Below are positions 50,902 through 59,397 of a stretch of DNA of 64,000 bases, in pieces. Within the stretch, counting starts at the first letter, position 1. Each line of letters opens with the position of its first letter. This stretch comes from Alphaproteobacteria bacterium (lineage in GTDB: Bacteria > Pseudomonadota > Alphaproteobacteria > Reyranellales > Reyranellaceae): NCBI GenBank assembly GCA_017307275.1, contig JAFKFK010000025.1:1-64000 (forward strand), written 5' to 3'. A program made the translations under genes and the position numbers. The notes below the pieces were generated by a model that worked only from the letters and a program-made list of their open reading frames with translations, searched no databases and had not been told where the DNA came from.

Positions 50902-52113
50902 ATGCAAGATCAGACCAGATTTGTCGCGCCGGGCATTGCTGCCTCGTTGAGCGGCGCCACTGCCGGCATGTCCGATACCCCCATTGCCGAAGTGTCTATG
51001 TCGGTGTTCGGCGATCCCGATGTCGTGCCGCTGTGGTTCGGCGAAAGCGATCTGGTGACTCCCGATTTCGTGCGCGATGCCGCGGCCAAGGGGCTGCAGG
51101 CCGGCGAAACCTTCTATACGTGGCAGCGCGGCATCCCCGAGCTGCGCGCCGCACTCGCGGCCTATACGGAGCGGCTCTACCGCATCAAGTGCCCGCCCGA
51201 CCGCATCACGGTGACGACGGGCGGCATGCAGGCGATCCTGCTCACCTGCCAGCTTCTGCTCGATCCGGGCGACAATATCGTGATCGTGTCGCCGATCTGG
51301 CCGAACATCACCTCTGCCACCAAGCTGGTGGGCGGCGAGCCGAAGTATGTCGCGCTGGATCGTACCCCAACCGGTGGCTGGACGCTCGACCTCCAGAAAG
51401 TCTTCGATGCCGTCGACGCGCGTACGCGCGCGATCTTCGTCAACTCGCCGGGCAACCCGACGGGCTGGACGATGACGGCGGAGGAGCAGCGCGTGCTTCT
51501 CGATTTCGCGAAGAAGCGTGGTCTCTGGATCATGGCCGACGAGGTCTATGCGCGGCTGATCTATAGCAAGCGTCCTGACGGACGGCAGGTCGCGCCGTCC
51601 TTCCTCGAACAGGCAGGCCCCGACGATCCGCTGATCGTGCTCAATAGCTTCTCCAAGCCCTGGGCGATGACGGGGTGGCGGTTGGGCTGGCTGACGCATC
51701 CCGCGCAGCTCGGCGAGCAGTCCGCCAAGCTGGTCCAGATCAATACGTCGGGTGTGCCGGGCTTCCTGCAGCGGGGCGGCATCGCGGCGGTCGAGAAGGG
51801 CGACGCCTTCGTCACCGAGATGGTCGAACGCTGCCGTGCCGGCGGCGAGCTGGTGTTCCAGCGGCTCTCGGCCTTACCGCGGGTTACGATCTCGCGGCCG
51901 GAGGCGGCCTTCTATGCCTTCTTCTCGGTCGACGGCGTGACGGACACGCTCGGCTTCTGCAAGACGCTGGCGAAGAAGTACAAGGTCGGTCTCGCGCCGG
52001 GTGAAGCGTTCGGGCCGGGTGGCCAGGGCAACATACGCCTCTGCTTCGCGTCCAGTGCAGAGCGGCTGAGCAAGGGCCTGGATCGCATCGAAGCGGCGAT
52101 CAAGGCATCATGA
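50902..52113 (+). CDS. pyridoxal-phosphate aminotransferase, class I/II
   Basis: A 403-residue fold-type I aminotransferase. Motifs: VTTGGMQAILLTCQLLLDPGD, NSPGNPTGWTM (substrate carboxylate/PLP contact), MADEVYARLIY, and the PLP lysine in NSFSKPWAMTGWRLGWL. The YTWQRGIPELRAALAAYTERLY start is typical of the aspartate/aromatic-like group. The transported or recycled amino acid cannot be told. ATG follows GGAAGG. It starts a run with an ABC-2 exporter 8 bp downstream. Confidence 0.92.
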   Translation: MQDQTRFVAPGIAASLSGATAGMSDTPIAEVSMSVFGDPDVVPLWFGESDLVTPDFVRDAAAKGLQAGETFYTWQRGIPELRAALAAYTERLYRIKCPPDRITVTTGGMQAILLTCQLLLDPGDNIVIVSPIWPNITSATKLVGGEPKYVALDRTPTGGWTLDLQKVFDAVDARTRAIFVNSPGNPTGWTMTAEEQRVLLDFAKKRGLWIMADEVYARLIYSKRPDGRQVAPSFLEQAGPDDPLIVLNSFSKPWAMTGWRLGWLTHPAQLGEQSAKLVQINTSGVPGFLQRGGIAAVEKGDAFVTEMVERCRAGGELVFQRLSALPRVTISRPEAAFYAFFSVDGVTDTLGFCKTLAKKYKVGLAPGEAFGPGGQGNIRLCFASSAERLSKGLDRIEAAIKAS

Positions 52114-52120
52114 TGCCAGC

Positions 52121-52894
52121 ATGGCGAATGTTCCTTCCATCGAGGTCCAGCACCTCCGCAAGGTGTATGGCGAGGTCGTCGCCGTCGACGATCTGACCTT
52201 CTCCGTGCCGCGCGGCACGGTGCTCGGTCTGCTGGGTGGCAATGGCGCCGGCAAGACGACGACGATTGCAATGTTGCTCGGCCTGCTCGAACCCACGGCG
52301 GGGAGCATCAGCATCCTCGGCATCGACATGCTGAAGCGCCGCTACGCGGCGCTGCCGCGCATGAACTTCTCCTCGCCTTACGTCGACCTGCCGCATCGGC
52401 TGACGGTGCGGCAGAACCTGATGTTCTACGGCGGCCTCTACGGCGTGAAGGACCTCAAGGCGCGGATCGTCGAGGTGGCGCGCCAGATGCAGGTCGAGCC
52501 GTTCCTCGACCGTCAGGCCGGCAAGCTGTCGGCCGGGCAGAAGACGCGCGTGGCGCTGGCCAAGGCGCTGATCAACAAGCCCGACGTGTTGTTGCTCGAC
52601 GAGCCGACGGCCTCGCTCGATCCGGACACGGCCGACTGGGTGCGCGGCTATCTCGAGGAGTACCAGCATGAGACGCACGCTACGATCCTGCTGGCTTCGC
52701 ACAACATGGGTGAGGTCGAGCGGCTCTGCGACGACGTGATCCTGCTGCAGGCGGGCAAGGTCTTCGAACGCGGCAGTCCGCGCGAGCTGATCGAGCGGTT
52801 CGGCCGCGAGGACATGGAGGAGGTGTTCCTCGACATGGCGCGCGGCCGCGGCCGCGGACTCGACGCCCTGAAGAAGCCGGGAGTAACGCCATGA
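52121..52894 (+). CDS. ABC exporter ATPase (ABC-2 type)
   Basis: A 257-residue ATPase with Walker A GGNGAGKTTT, signature LSAGQKTRVALAKALI, Walker B VLLLDEPTASLDPDT and H-loop LASHNMGEVERL. It has the EVQHLRKVYGEVVAVDDL start usual for drug/lipid/nodulation-type exporters (NodI/CcmA-like). The TGA overlaps the permease start by 4 bp. The exported compound is unknown. Confidence 0.93.
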   Translation: MANVPSIEVQHLRKVYGEVVAVDDLTFSVPRGTVLGLLGGNGAGKTTTIAMLLGLLEPTAGSISILGIDMLKRRYAALPRMNFSSPYVDLPHRLTVRQNLMFYGGLYGVKDLKARIVEVARQMQVEPFLDRQAGKLSAGQKTRVALAKALINKPDVLLLDEPTASLDPDTADWVRGYLEEYQHETHATILLASHNMGEVERLCDDVILLQAGKVFERGSPRELIERFGREDMEEVFLDMARGRGRGLDALKKPGVTP

Positions 52895-53688
52895 GCGGTT
52901 CGCTGCGCCGGATCTTCGCGCTGGTTATGCGCCACATCCATCTGTGGAGCGGGTCGGTGATGCGCATCGTCGATTCGATCTACTGGCCGGCCGTGCAGAT
53001 GGTCATGTGGGGCTTCCTGACCCAGTTCCTGGCCAACCAGACCTCGTATGTCGGCCATGCCGCGGGCGTGCTGCTGGCCGGCCTACTGCTGTGGGAACTC
53101 GTGGTGCGCGGCAACCTATCGCTCAGCATCGCCTTCCTTGAGGAGATGTGGTCGCGCAACCTCGGCCATCTCTTCGTCAGTCCCATTCGGTCGTGGGAGA
53201 TGGCGGCCGGCATCGTGATCGTGGCGCTGCTGCGCACCTTGCTCGGCATGGTGCCGGTGTCGCTGCTGGCCTGGGCCTTCTTCGGCTACTCGATCTACAC
53301 GCTCGGCCTGCCGCTGGTTGCCTTCTTCGTGATCCTGCAGATGTTCTCGTGGTCAATCGGGCTCGCCATGTCGGGGCTGGTGATGAGGGTCGGCCAGAGT
53401 GCGGAGACCTTCGCCTGGGCCGCCGTCTTCATCCTGATGCCGGTGAGCGGCGTCTACTATCCGATCTCGGTCTTGCCGCAGTGGCTGCAGGTCATCGCCT
53501 GGGGCGTGCCGACCTCCTATGTCTTCGAGGGCATGCGGTCGATCCTGGCGGAGGGAACCGTGCACTGGGATCTGATGGCGTTCGCCTTCGGCCTGTCGAT
53601 CGTCTATCTGATCGTAGGCTTCCAGGTGTTCCAGTGGTTCTTCCGGTCCTCGCGCCGGGCAGGGTCGCTGCTGGGACAGGGGGAGTAG
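52891..53688 (+). CDS. ABC-2 family exporter permease
   Basis: A 265-residue membrane protein with six helices: VGHAAGVLLAGLLLWELVVRGNLSLSIAFLEEMWSRNLGHLFVSPIR is the ABC-2/NodJ-like region and YYPISVLPQWLQVIAWGVPTSYVFEGMRSIL the terminal motif. It partners with the ATPase just before it. Together with the aminotransferase it may form a biosynthesis-and-export unit, although no other pathway genes are present. Confidence 0.92.
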   Translation: MSGSLRRIFALVMRHIHLWSGSVMRIVDSIYWPAVQMVMWGFLTQFLANQTSYVGHAAGVLLAGLLLWELVVRGNLSLSIAFLEEMWSRNLGHLFVSPIRSWEMAAGIVIVALLRTLLGMVPVSLLAWAFFGYSIYTLGLPLVAFFVILQMFSWSIGLAMSGLVMRVGQSAETFAWAAVFILMPVSGVYYPISVLPQWLQVIAWGVPTSYVFEGMRSILAEGTVHWDLMAFAFGLSIVYLIVGFQVFQWFFRSSRRAGSLLGQGE

Positions 53689-53718
53689 AGTAGGGTCGAC
53701 CGTTCACCGAGGTGAGAG

Positions 53719-54099
53719 ATGTCCAAGCATGCTGTGTTGCCCATCCTGATCGCGCTTGCCGCCGCAGCCTGCGTCACGACAACCTCCCAGACGCCGCCGA
53801 CGCCGAAACCGGCGTGGACGAGCATCTACACCGTGCCGCTCGATTACATGGTGAGTTGCCTGTCGCAGCCGGCCGGCGAGGGCTTCGTGGTGGCCCAAAC
53901 ACCGTCGCCGCAGCCGGGCGTCACCGCCATCTCCTACGTGCCGCGCAGCGCCCCGCAGGCCGAGTCGCGCTATCTCGTGAGCCGCGTGCCCGACGGCACC
54001 CTTCAGGTGAGCTGGCAGCGGCTGGGCAGTGTCGGCGGCCTCGACTGGCTCGACGTGCAGGCTCGCGAGCGCGCCAATCGCTGCGGCGGCACGGCCTAA
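53719..54099 (+). CDS. small lipoprotein of unknown function
   Basis: A 126-residue predicted lipoprotein. The signal AVLPILIALAAAAC ends in a lipobox AAAC, then a Thr/Pro-rich linker and a compact C-terminal domain (YTVPLDYMVSCLSQPAGEGFVVAQ...PDGTLQVSWQRLGSVGG). Two further Cys (SCL, RCG) may form a disulfide. Not assigned to a family. It is convergent with the methyltransferase gene, overlapping by 4 bp. Confidence 0.75.
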   Translation: MSKHAVLPILIALAAAACVTTTSQTPPTPKPAWTSIYTVPLDYMVSCLSQPAGEGFVVAQTPSPQPGVTAISYVPRSAPQAESRYLVSRVPDGTLQVSWQRLGSVGGLDWLDVQARERANRCGGTA

Positions 54100-54908
54100 G
54101 GCCGCCGAGGGCCTGTCGCTCCAGGCGCCACCGCTTTCAGCCAGAACAACGGCTGCCGGATCGTCAGTGATCCGGCTCGGCGATCGTCGGCGTGGAGGCG
54201 ATGTAGTTTCTGCCGAGCCGCTGCAATGCTGAAATCAGGATAAACAAACGGCAGGTTCTTCAGATACCAGGCGAGGGCGCCGACATCGGCGAACTCGATG
54301 GTCTCGAAGCCCTCGGCCTTCTCGGTGACAGTGAAGCCAGCCCTTTCGAGCTGCCGAACCGCAAAGGCCAGGTCCCACGCGACCGGAACCGAGGGAGCGG
54401 GCGCGTCGAAGAGGCGATAGAAATCGTCCGCGCCACTGGAGGCGACTTGCTGGGTGAGAAATATCCCACCTGGCGCGAGCACCCGCAGCACCTCGCTCGG
54501 CACATAGGATTCGTGGCGGCTGATGACGAGGTGAAAGTCATCAGCCGGAAATGGCAGAATGCCTTCTGGAGAAAAATCCTCCTGATCGATGTTATCGGGT
54601 GCGCCGTGCGCGGCAATCACATCGATCCCGCGCGGTTCGAGCCGGGCGCGTGCCACTGGAACGTTGGGCGACCATCCCTCCGTTGCGACCGTTCGTGTCG
54701 GAAGGTGCGGCCGTTCACTCAGCCATTCGCCACCGCCGGTGCCGAGGTCCAGAAGATCGGGCGAGAGACGGGCATGGGCGTCGACGATCGCTCCGAAATC
54801 CCAGGGTGGCGTGATCCGTATGCGCTGGTCATAGGAGACATCCCACCCGACGAAGGGCCGCCGCTCTGCTTCTTCCAGCAGGGCGTTGAAATCGTGGCCG
54901 ATCGTCAT
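54096..54908 (-). CDS. class I SAM-dependent methyltransferase
   Basis: A 270-residue methyltransferase starting at ATG 54908. The SAM motif I is LLDLGTGGGEW, motif II TRTVATEGW, and a post-I helix with VSYDQRIRITPPWDFG before it. Downstream are FHLVISRHESY and EVLRVLAPGGIFLTQQVAS (motif III-like). The substrate is unknown. It overlaps the stop of the upstream GNAT gene by 4 bp, so it is the last gene of a mepA-GNAT-methyltransferase run. Confidence 0.85.
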   Translation of the reverse strand: MTIGHDFNALLEEAERRPFVGWDVSYDQRIRITPPWDFGAIVDAHARLSPDLLDLGTGGGEWLSERPHLPTRTVATEGWSPNVPVARARLEPRGIDVIAAHGAPDNIDQEDFSPEGILPFPADDFHLVISRHESYVPSEVLRVLAPGGIFLTQQVASSGADDFYRLFDAPAPSVPVAWDLAFAVRQLERAGFTVTEKAEGFETIEFADVGALAWYLKNLPFVYPDFSIAAARQKLHRLHADDRRAGSLTIRQPLFWLKAVAPGATGPRRP

Positions 54909-55435
54909 GTGGCCTTTGGTTGCTCGGCGGCTCCACTTGGCAGGCGCAACGCCATCAGGACTTCGTTGACATAGCCAGCCAACGTCTTGAGGGCGCGGGG
55001 CTCTACGCCATAGGCGGTAAATCCGAATTTCGTGTAGAGCGCGATTGCGGCGTCGTTGCCTTCGACGACCGTAAGCGTGAGCTGCTCGACGACGTCTTGC
55101 GCCGCTTCTATCAGTGCGGCGACGAGCGCCGATCCCGCGCCGCGGCCCTGCCAGGCAGGTTCGACATAGAAGCCCCAAATGAAGGCCTTGTGAGAGACCT
55201 TCGGGCCGGCTTCCCGTTTCAACCCGGCCATGCCGACGATGCGCCGATCATCGTAGGCGCCGAACACGACGGATGCGGAGAGCCCATCGGCGAACGCGCT
55301 GACCGGCCGCGCCGCCTCGATCTCGTAGGTCGAGCCGAACGCATCCGGCGCGGTCCTGAGCGCGGCAAGTCGAATGGTGCGAAATGCCTCGGCGTCGGAT
55401 GGCAGGAGGCGAGAGATTCTGAAAGAGCCTGACAT
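54905..55435 (-). CDS. GNAT family N-acetyltransferase
   Basis: A 176-residue GNAT protein. ISRLLPSDAEAFRTIRLAAL opens it, the acetyl-CoA loop is PAWQGRGAGSALVAALIE, and VEGNDAAIALYTKFGFTAYGVEPRAL is the usual end strand and Tyr. The GTYTKFGF wording suggests the ribosomal-protein or small-molecule acetyltransferase group. The ATG lies next to the mepA stop. The acceptor is not known. Confidence 0.88.
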   Translation of the reverse strand: MSGSFRISRLLPSDAEAFRTIRLAALRTAPDAFGSTYEIEAARPVSAFADGLSASVVFGAYDDRRIVGMAGLKREAGPKVSHKAFIWGFYVEPAWQGRGAGSALVAALIEAAQDVVEQLTLTVVEGNDAAIALYTKFGFTAYGVEPRALKTLAGYVNEVLMALRLPSGAAEQPKAT

Positions 55436-56266
55436 CTAGCGCGCGTTGAGCACCGCCTGACACGCAGCGGGCAGCTTGGGGCGATAGGGCTTGGGCGGAC
55501 CGGGAGGCGGCGGCGTGGGCGGGGCCTTGCGGAACCACGACTCCAGCGCTTCGCCGCAGCCGTCGTCGTCGGAGTAGGTGGCCTGCGGCTGGCATTGCGG
55601 ATTGCCGGGCGGACAGTAGAGCCGGACATGGAAATGCTCGTCATGTCCGTACCAGGGCACCAGCTTGCGCAGCCAGCTCCGGTTGCCGGTCGCCGTGTTG
55701 CAGATCCGTTGCTTGATCCACTTGTTCACGAACATGCGATCGAGGTTGGGCATCTCCGCGGCGGTGCGCAGGAGCAGCACATGCTGCTGGGAGAACACCG
55801 AGTCGTCGATGCCGCTGTCGTTGGAGAGTACCAGCGAACGCAGGCGGGGGTTCTCGCGCTCCGCTGGCGTACGCCGTGCGCCAGGCTGGCGCTCGAACCA
55901 GATGTCGGCGTCGAGACCGACCTGATGGCTGGCGTGGCCCGAGGGAGCAGGACCGCCACGCGGCTGACCGAGGTCGCCGATATAGAGATGCGCCTGACCC
56001 GCGGCGCGTATCTTCTCGGCGAGGGTCGTGATGAAGTCGACCGTGACGGGTTGGCCCCAGTAGCGGTTGCGGCTGATCCGGATCGCCTCGTAGCCGGGGC
56101 CGTCCAGCGGCAGGGCCTGAGCGCCCTGCAGACAACCTGCAGTGTAGAATCCGATGGATTGGGGCGGGCCGGGCGCCGGTGTGGCGACATCGGCCCAATC
56201 GTTCGCCGCCGCTTCGGCAGCCATCAAGAGGAAGCCCGCGAGCAGCGGAATGACCAAACGCATCAT
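55436..56266 (-). CDS. mepA: penicillin-insensitive murein endopeptidase
   Basis: A periplasmic M74-family endopeptidase of about 276 residues that cuts peptidoglycan crosslinks. Sec signal RLVIPLLAGFLLMAAEAAA. The zinc site is in SGHASHQVGLDADIW and the second metal region is WYGHDEHFHVRLYCP. Several Cys (TAGC, CNTA, YCP, CQP, GCG) fit the family's disulfides. The C-terminus carries a proline-rich tail (PPTPPPPGPPKPYRP). Start ATG 56266; an upstream ATG at 56305 adds 13 residues. Confidence 0.92.
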   Translation of the reverse strand: MMRLVIPLLAGFLLMAAEAAANDWADVATPAPGPPQSIGFYTAGCLQGAQALPLDGPGYEAIRISRNRYWGQPVTVDFITTLAEKIRAAGQAHLYIGDLGQPRGGPAPSGHASHQVGLDADIWFERQPGARRTPAERENPRLRSLVLSNDSGIDDSVFSQQHVLLLRTAAEMPNLDRMFVNKWIKQRICNTATGNRSWLRKLVPWYGHDEHFHVRLYCPPGNPQCQPQATYSDDDGCGEALESWFRKAPPTPPPPGPPKPYRPKLPAACQAVLNAR

Positions 56267-56303
56267 CTTGTTGGCAGGATAGTCGCTCGTTAAGACTTTG
56301 CCC

Positions 56304-57107
56304 ATGGCCGACTATGCTTTCCTGAAGCTCGAACGCCGCGACGCCGTGGCATGGTTGACGCTCAATCGGCCGGAGCGCCGCAATGCACTGACCCACGGCA
56401 TGATGCTGGAACTCGAACACGCCTTCGCGCGCATAGCCGACAACCCTTTCTGCCGCGTGCTGGTGATCCGTGGTGCGGGCGGCCACTTCTGCGCAGGTGG
56501 CGATCTCGATGCGATGGCAGAGATGCCGCCGCGGCCCGAGAACGGCACGCAGGACCCGCTGCTGCCGCCCTACCGGCAGTTCGGCAACGCGCTGCTTGCC
56601 CTCGATTCCCTGCCGCAGGCGACGATCTCCGTCGTCGAAGGCTCGGCCGTCGGCGGCGGTTTCGGCATGGCCTGCTGTTCCGATGTCGTGGTGCTGCATC
56701 AGAGTGCGCATTTCGGCGTGCCGGAACCGAAGGTGGGCTTCATCCCCTCGCAGATCGTCCCGTTTCTGGTGCGGCGCCTGGGCGAGGGGCCAATGCGCGA
56801 CCTCGCGGTGACGGGCCGCGTCATCGACGCCGCCGAAGCCCATCGGCTGGGCGTCGGGCGTTACCTCTGCCGGACGACGGAAGAGGTCGACGCGACGCTG
56901 CAGGCTCTGCTCGACGACATTCTCAGGATGGAACCGGCCGCCCTCGCGGCGGCCAAGGGTCTGGTACTGTCGTGTGCGACCCAGGACGATCGCACGGTTC
57001 TCGACGCCGCCGCGGAAAGCCTGGTCGGCCTGCTGCGCCGGCCACAGGCGGCGGAGGGCATCAAGGCGTTCAAAGCCAAGACGCAGCCGTCTTGGACCAA
57101 GGGCTAG
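56304..57107 (+). CDS. enoyl-CoA hydratase/isomerase family protein
   Basis: A 267-residue crotonase-fold enzyme. Oxyanion loops: IRGAGGHFCAGGDLDAM and VEGSAVGGGFGMACCSDVVV; the catalytic acid is in HFGVPEPKVGFIPS. The C-terminal helix packs onto the trimer in the usual way. It acts on acyl-CoA esters (hydration, isomerisation or hydrolysis). ATG 56304 was preferred to TTG 56298. A 10-bp direct repeat (CAAGGGCTAG) straddles its stop codon. Confidence 0.9.
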   Translation: MADYAFLKLERRDAVAWLTLNRPERRNALTHGMMLELEHAFARIADNPFCRVLVIRGAGGHFCAGGDLDAMAEMPPRPENGTQDPLLPPYRQFGNALLALDSLPQATISVVEGSAVGGGFGMACCSDVVVLHQSAHFGVPEPKVGFIPSQIVPFLVRRLGEGPMRDLAVTGRVIDAAEAHRLGVGRYLCRTTEEVDATLQALLDDILRMEPAALAAAKGLVLSCATQDDRTVLDAAAESLVGLLRRPQAAEGIKAFKAKTQPSWTKG

Positions 57108-57133
57108 GGAGCAAGGGCTAGAGGGGTAGGAAC

Positions 57134-57970
57134 ATGCGTAACTATCGCCACATCGAGGTCAGGCCGATTGCTGGCGCCCTGGGCGCGGAGATCCACGGCG
57201 TCGATGCCTCGTGCGATCTCGACGCCGATGTCGTGGCCGAGATGCGCCAGGCGCTGCTCGACCATCTCGTGATCTTCCTGCGCGGGCAGACCGTGACGCC
57301 GATGCAGCAGCTTGCGTTCGCCCGCAAGTTCGGCGAACCGATCGAATATCCGCAGCTCAAGGGCCTGCCTGAATCGCAGATGATCACGCCGGTGGTGAAG
57401 CTCGAACACGAGCGCAACAATTTCGGCGGTATCTGGCATTCCGACACGACCTATCTGCCGGTTCCGCCGATGGGCAGCATGTTGCTGGCGCGCGAGGTGC
57501 CGCCCTATGGCGGCGACACGATGTTCGCCAACCAGTACCTCGCTTACGAAGCGCTTTCAGAGGGGTTGAGGGCGACGCTCGATGGTCTGATCGGCGTCAG
57601 CTCCTCAGCCAAGGCAGATGTCTCCAAGACTCGCGAGGATCGCATGAAGGCGGCAGGGGCCGAGCTCAAGGAGCTGACGGCCGAGCATCCGATCGTACGC
57701 ACGCATCCCGAAACCGGCCGCAAGGCGCTCTACACGTCCGACGCCCACACCTCGCACATCAAGGGGTGGACCGAGAAGGAGAGCCTGCCGCTGCTCAAGT
57801 TCCTGTGGGACCACCAGACCCGGCCGGAGTTCACCTGCCGGTTCCGTTGGGAAGCGGGCTCGCTTGCCTTTTGGGACAATCGCGCGGCCATGCACAATCC
57901 GATCAACGACTATCACGGCTACCGCCGCGTGATGCACCGCATCACGCTTGCCGGCGATAAACCTAGATAG
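57134..57970 (+). CDS. TauD/TfdA-family Fe(II)/2-oxoglutarate dioxygenase
   Basis: A 278-residue dioxygenase. The iron ligands are His102 and Asp104 (GIWHSDTTY) and His268 (RRVMHRITLAGD), with the 2-oxoglutarate Arg just after; WDNRAAMHNPINDY is also a family mark. Members oxidise taurine, 2,4-D or other sulfonates and herbicides. The substrate is not decided. GAGGGG precedes the ATG. It is 27 bp after the crotonase gene. Confidence 0.9.
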   Translation: MRNYRHIEVRPIAGALGAEIHGVDASCDLDADVVAEMRQALLDHLVIFLRGQTVTPMQQLAFARKFGEPIEYPQLKGLPESQMITPVVKLEHERNNFGGIWHSDTTYLPVPPMGSMLLAREVPPYGGDTMFANQYLAYEALSEGLRATLDGLIGVSSSAKADVSKTREDRMKAAGAELKELTAEHPIVRTHPETGRKALYTSDAHTSHIKGWTEKESLPLLKFLWDHQTRPEFTCRFRWEAGSLAFWDNRAAMHNPINDYHGYRRVMHRITLAGDKPR

Positions 57971-57995
57971 CGACGACCCTGAGCTGGAGCAGACT

Positions 57996-59312
57996 ATGTC
58001 CGATATAGGCGGTTTGATCGCCGTTTTCGTCCTCGTCGCCGCCAACGGATTTTTCGTCGCTGCAGAATTCTCCCTCGTCGCCGTCCGGCGCAGCCGCGTG
58101 GTCGAGCTGGTGGCGGCAGGCCGCATGAACGCCAAGGCGCTCGACAAGGCGCTGGGCAGTCTCGACGCTAACCTCGCCGCGACGCAGCTCGGGATCACCA
58201 TCTCTTCGCTGGGACTGGGATGGGTCGGCGAGCCGGCGCTGGCTCACCTGATCGAACCGTTGCTGGGGGGCGCCACGGGAACGTGGGCCGGGATCGGCAG
58301 TTACACCATCGCCGTTGCGCTCGCCTTCATCGTGATTACGACCCTCCACATCGTGCTGGGCGAACTGGCACCCAAGAGTCTGGCCTTGCAGCGCAGCGAA
58401 GGGACGGCGCTCTGGGTGGTGCGGCCGCTGACGGTTTTCCTTTGGTTGCTGCGGCCGGCGATCTTCGTGCTGAACGGGCTCGGCAATCTGGTGCTGCGGC
58501 TCTGCGGCCTGCGCCCCGGCACGGGCGAAGGATCGCTGCACTCGGCGAGCGAGCTGAAGCTGCTGGTGGCCGCCAGCCAGGACGCCGGCCTCCTGCAGGC
58601 GGCGCAGGAAGAGGTCGTGATGCGTGCCCTCGACGCCGGCAACCGGCGCATCGGCGACTTCATGACCCCGCGCACGGAAGTCGACTGGATCGACTTCGAT
58701 GACAGTTATGAAGACATCGTGAAGACGCTCCGCGAGAGCCGGCACGAGCAGCTTCTCGTGAGCCGCGGCAGCATCGACGAACTCGTGGGGGCGGTGTCCA
58801 AGAGGCATCTCCTGAATCAGCTCCTGGCCGGCAGCCCGCTCGACCTCGAGGCCGTCATCGGAAAGCCGCTGCTGGTCCACGAGGCCACGCCGGTGTTCAA
58901 GGTGCTCGACGAGTTCAAGCAGGCGCCGGTGCGGCTGGCCGTGGTCGTCGACGAGTATGGCGGCCTGGAGGGCATCGTCACGCAGGCCGACCTCCTGGAG
59001 GCCCTGGCAGGCGAGTTGCCGGAAGCGGAGGGCGGCCAGCCGGACGTTCAGGAGCGCAGCGACGGCTCGCTGCTGATAGACGGCTTGGCGCCGGCCGCCG
59101 ACATTCTCAATCGGCTGGCCATTACGGCACCGTCGACCGGCGGCCGCTTCCATACGATCGCGGGTTTTGCGCTGTCCCAGCTTGGCCACCTACCGGTGGC
59201 GGGCGAGAAGTTCACCTACGAAGGTTGGTCCTTCGAAATCGTCGACATGGACGGGCGGCGCATCGACAAGCTCCTCGCGCGTCAGGAGGTACCACCCTTC
59301 GACGAGGCTTAG
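57996..59312 (+). CDS. hemolysin-family membrane protein (CNNM-CBS-CorC/HlyC)
   Basis: A 438-residue protein: an N-terminal CNNM transmembrane domain (about 1-190; IAVFVLVAANGFFVAAEFSLVAVRRSRV), a CBS pair (about 210-330; MTPRTEVDWIDFDD and VVVDEYGGLEGIVTQADLLEALAGE) and a C-terminal CorC_HlyC transporter-associated domain (RLAITAPSTGGRFHTIAGFAL to YEGWSFEIVDMDGRRIDKL). Family members handle Mg2+/Co2+ efflux. The GTG/ATG choice falls on ATG 57996. Confidence 0.93.
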   Translation: MSDIGGLIAVFVLVAANGFFVAAEFSLVAVRRSRVVELVAAGRMNAKALDKALGSLDANLAATQLGITISSLGLGWVGEPALAHLIEPLLGGATGTWAGIGSYTIAVALAFIVITTLHIVLGELAPKSLALQRSEGTALWVVRPLTVFLWLLRPAIFVLNGLGNLVLRLCGLRPGTGEGSLHSASELKLLVAASQDAGLLQAAQEEVVMRALDAGNRRIGDFMTPRTEVDWIDFDDSYEDIVKTLRESRHEQLLVSRGSIDELVGAVSKRHLLNQLLAGSPLDLEAVIGKPLLVHEATPVFKVLDEFKQAPVRLAVVVDEYGGLEGIVTQADLLEALAGELPEAEGGQPDVQERSDGSLLIDGLAPAADILNRLAITAPSTGGRFHTIAGFALSQLGHLPVAGEKFTYEGWSFEIVDMDGRRIDKLLARQEVPPFDEA

Positions 59313-59397
59313 GCTTCGCAGCCCCATGTTGCTATCTGGAGTTGCGACAAACTGCGGATGATGTCTAGATTTGTGATGCTACCGGGGGAGGTGGATC

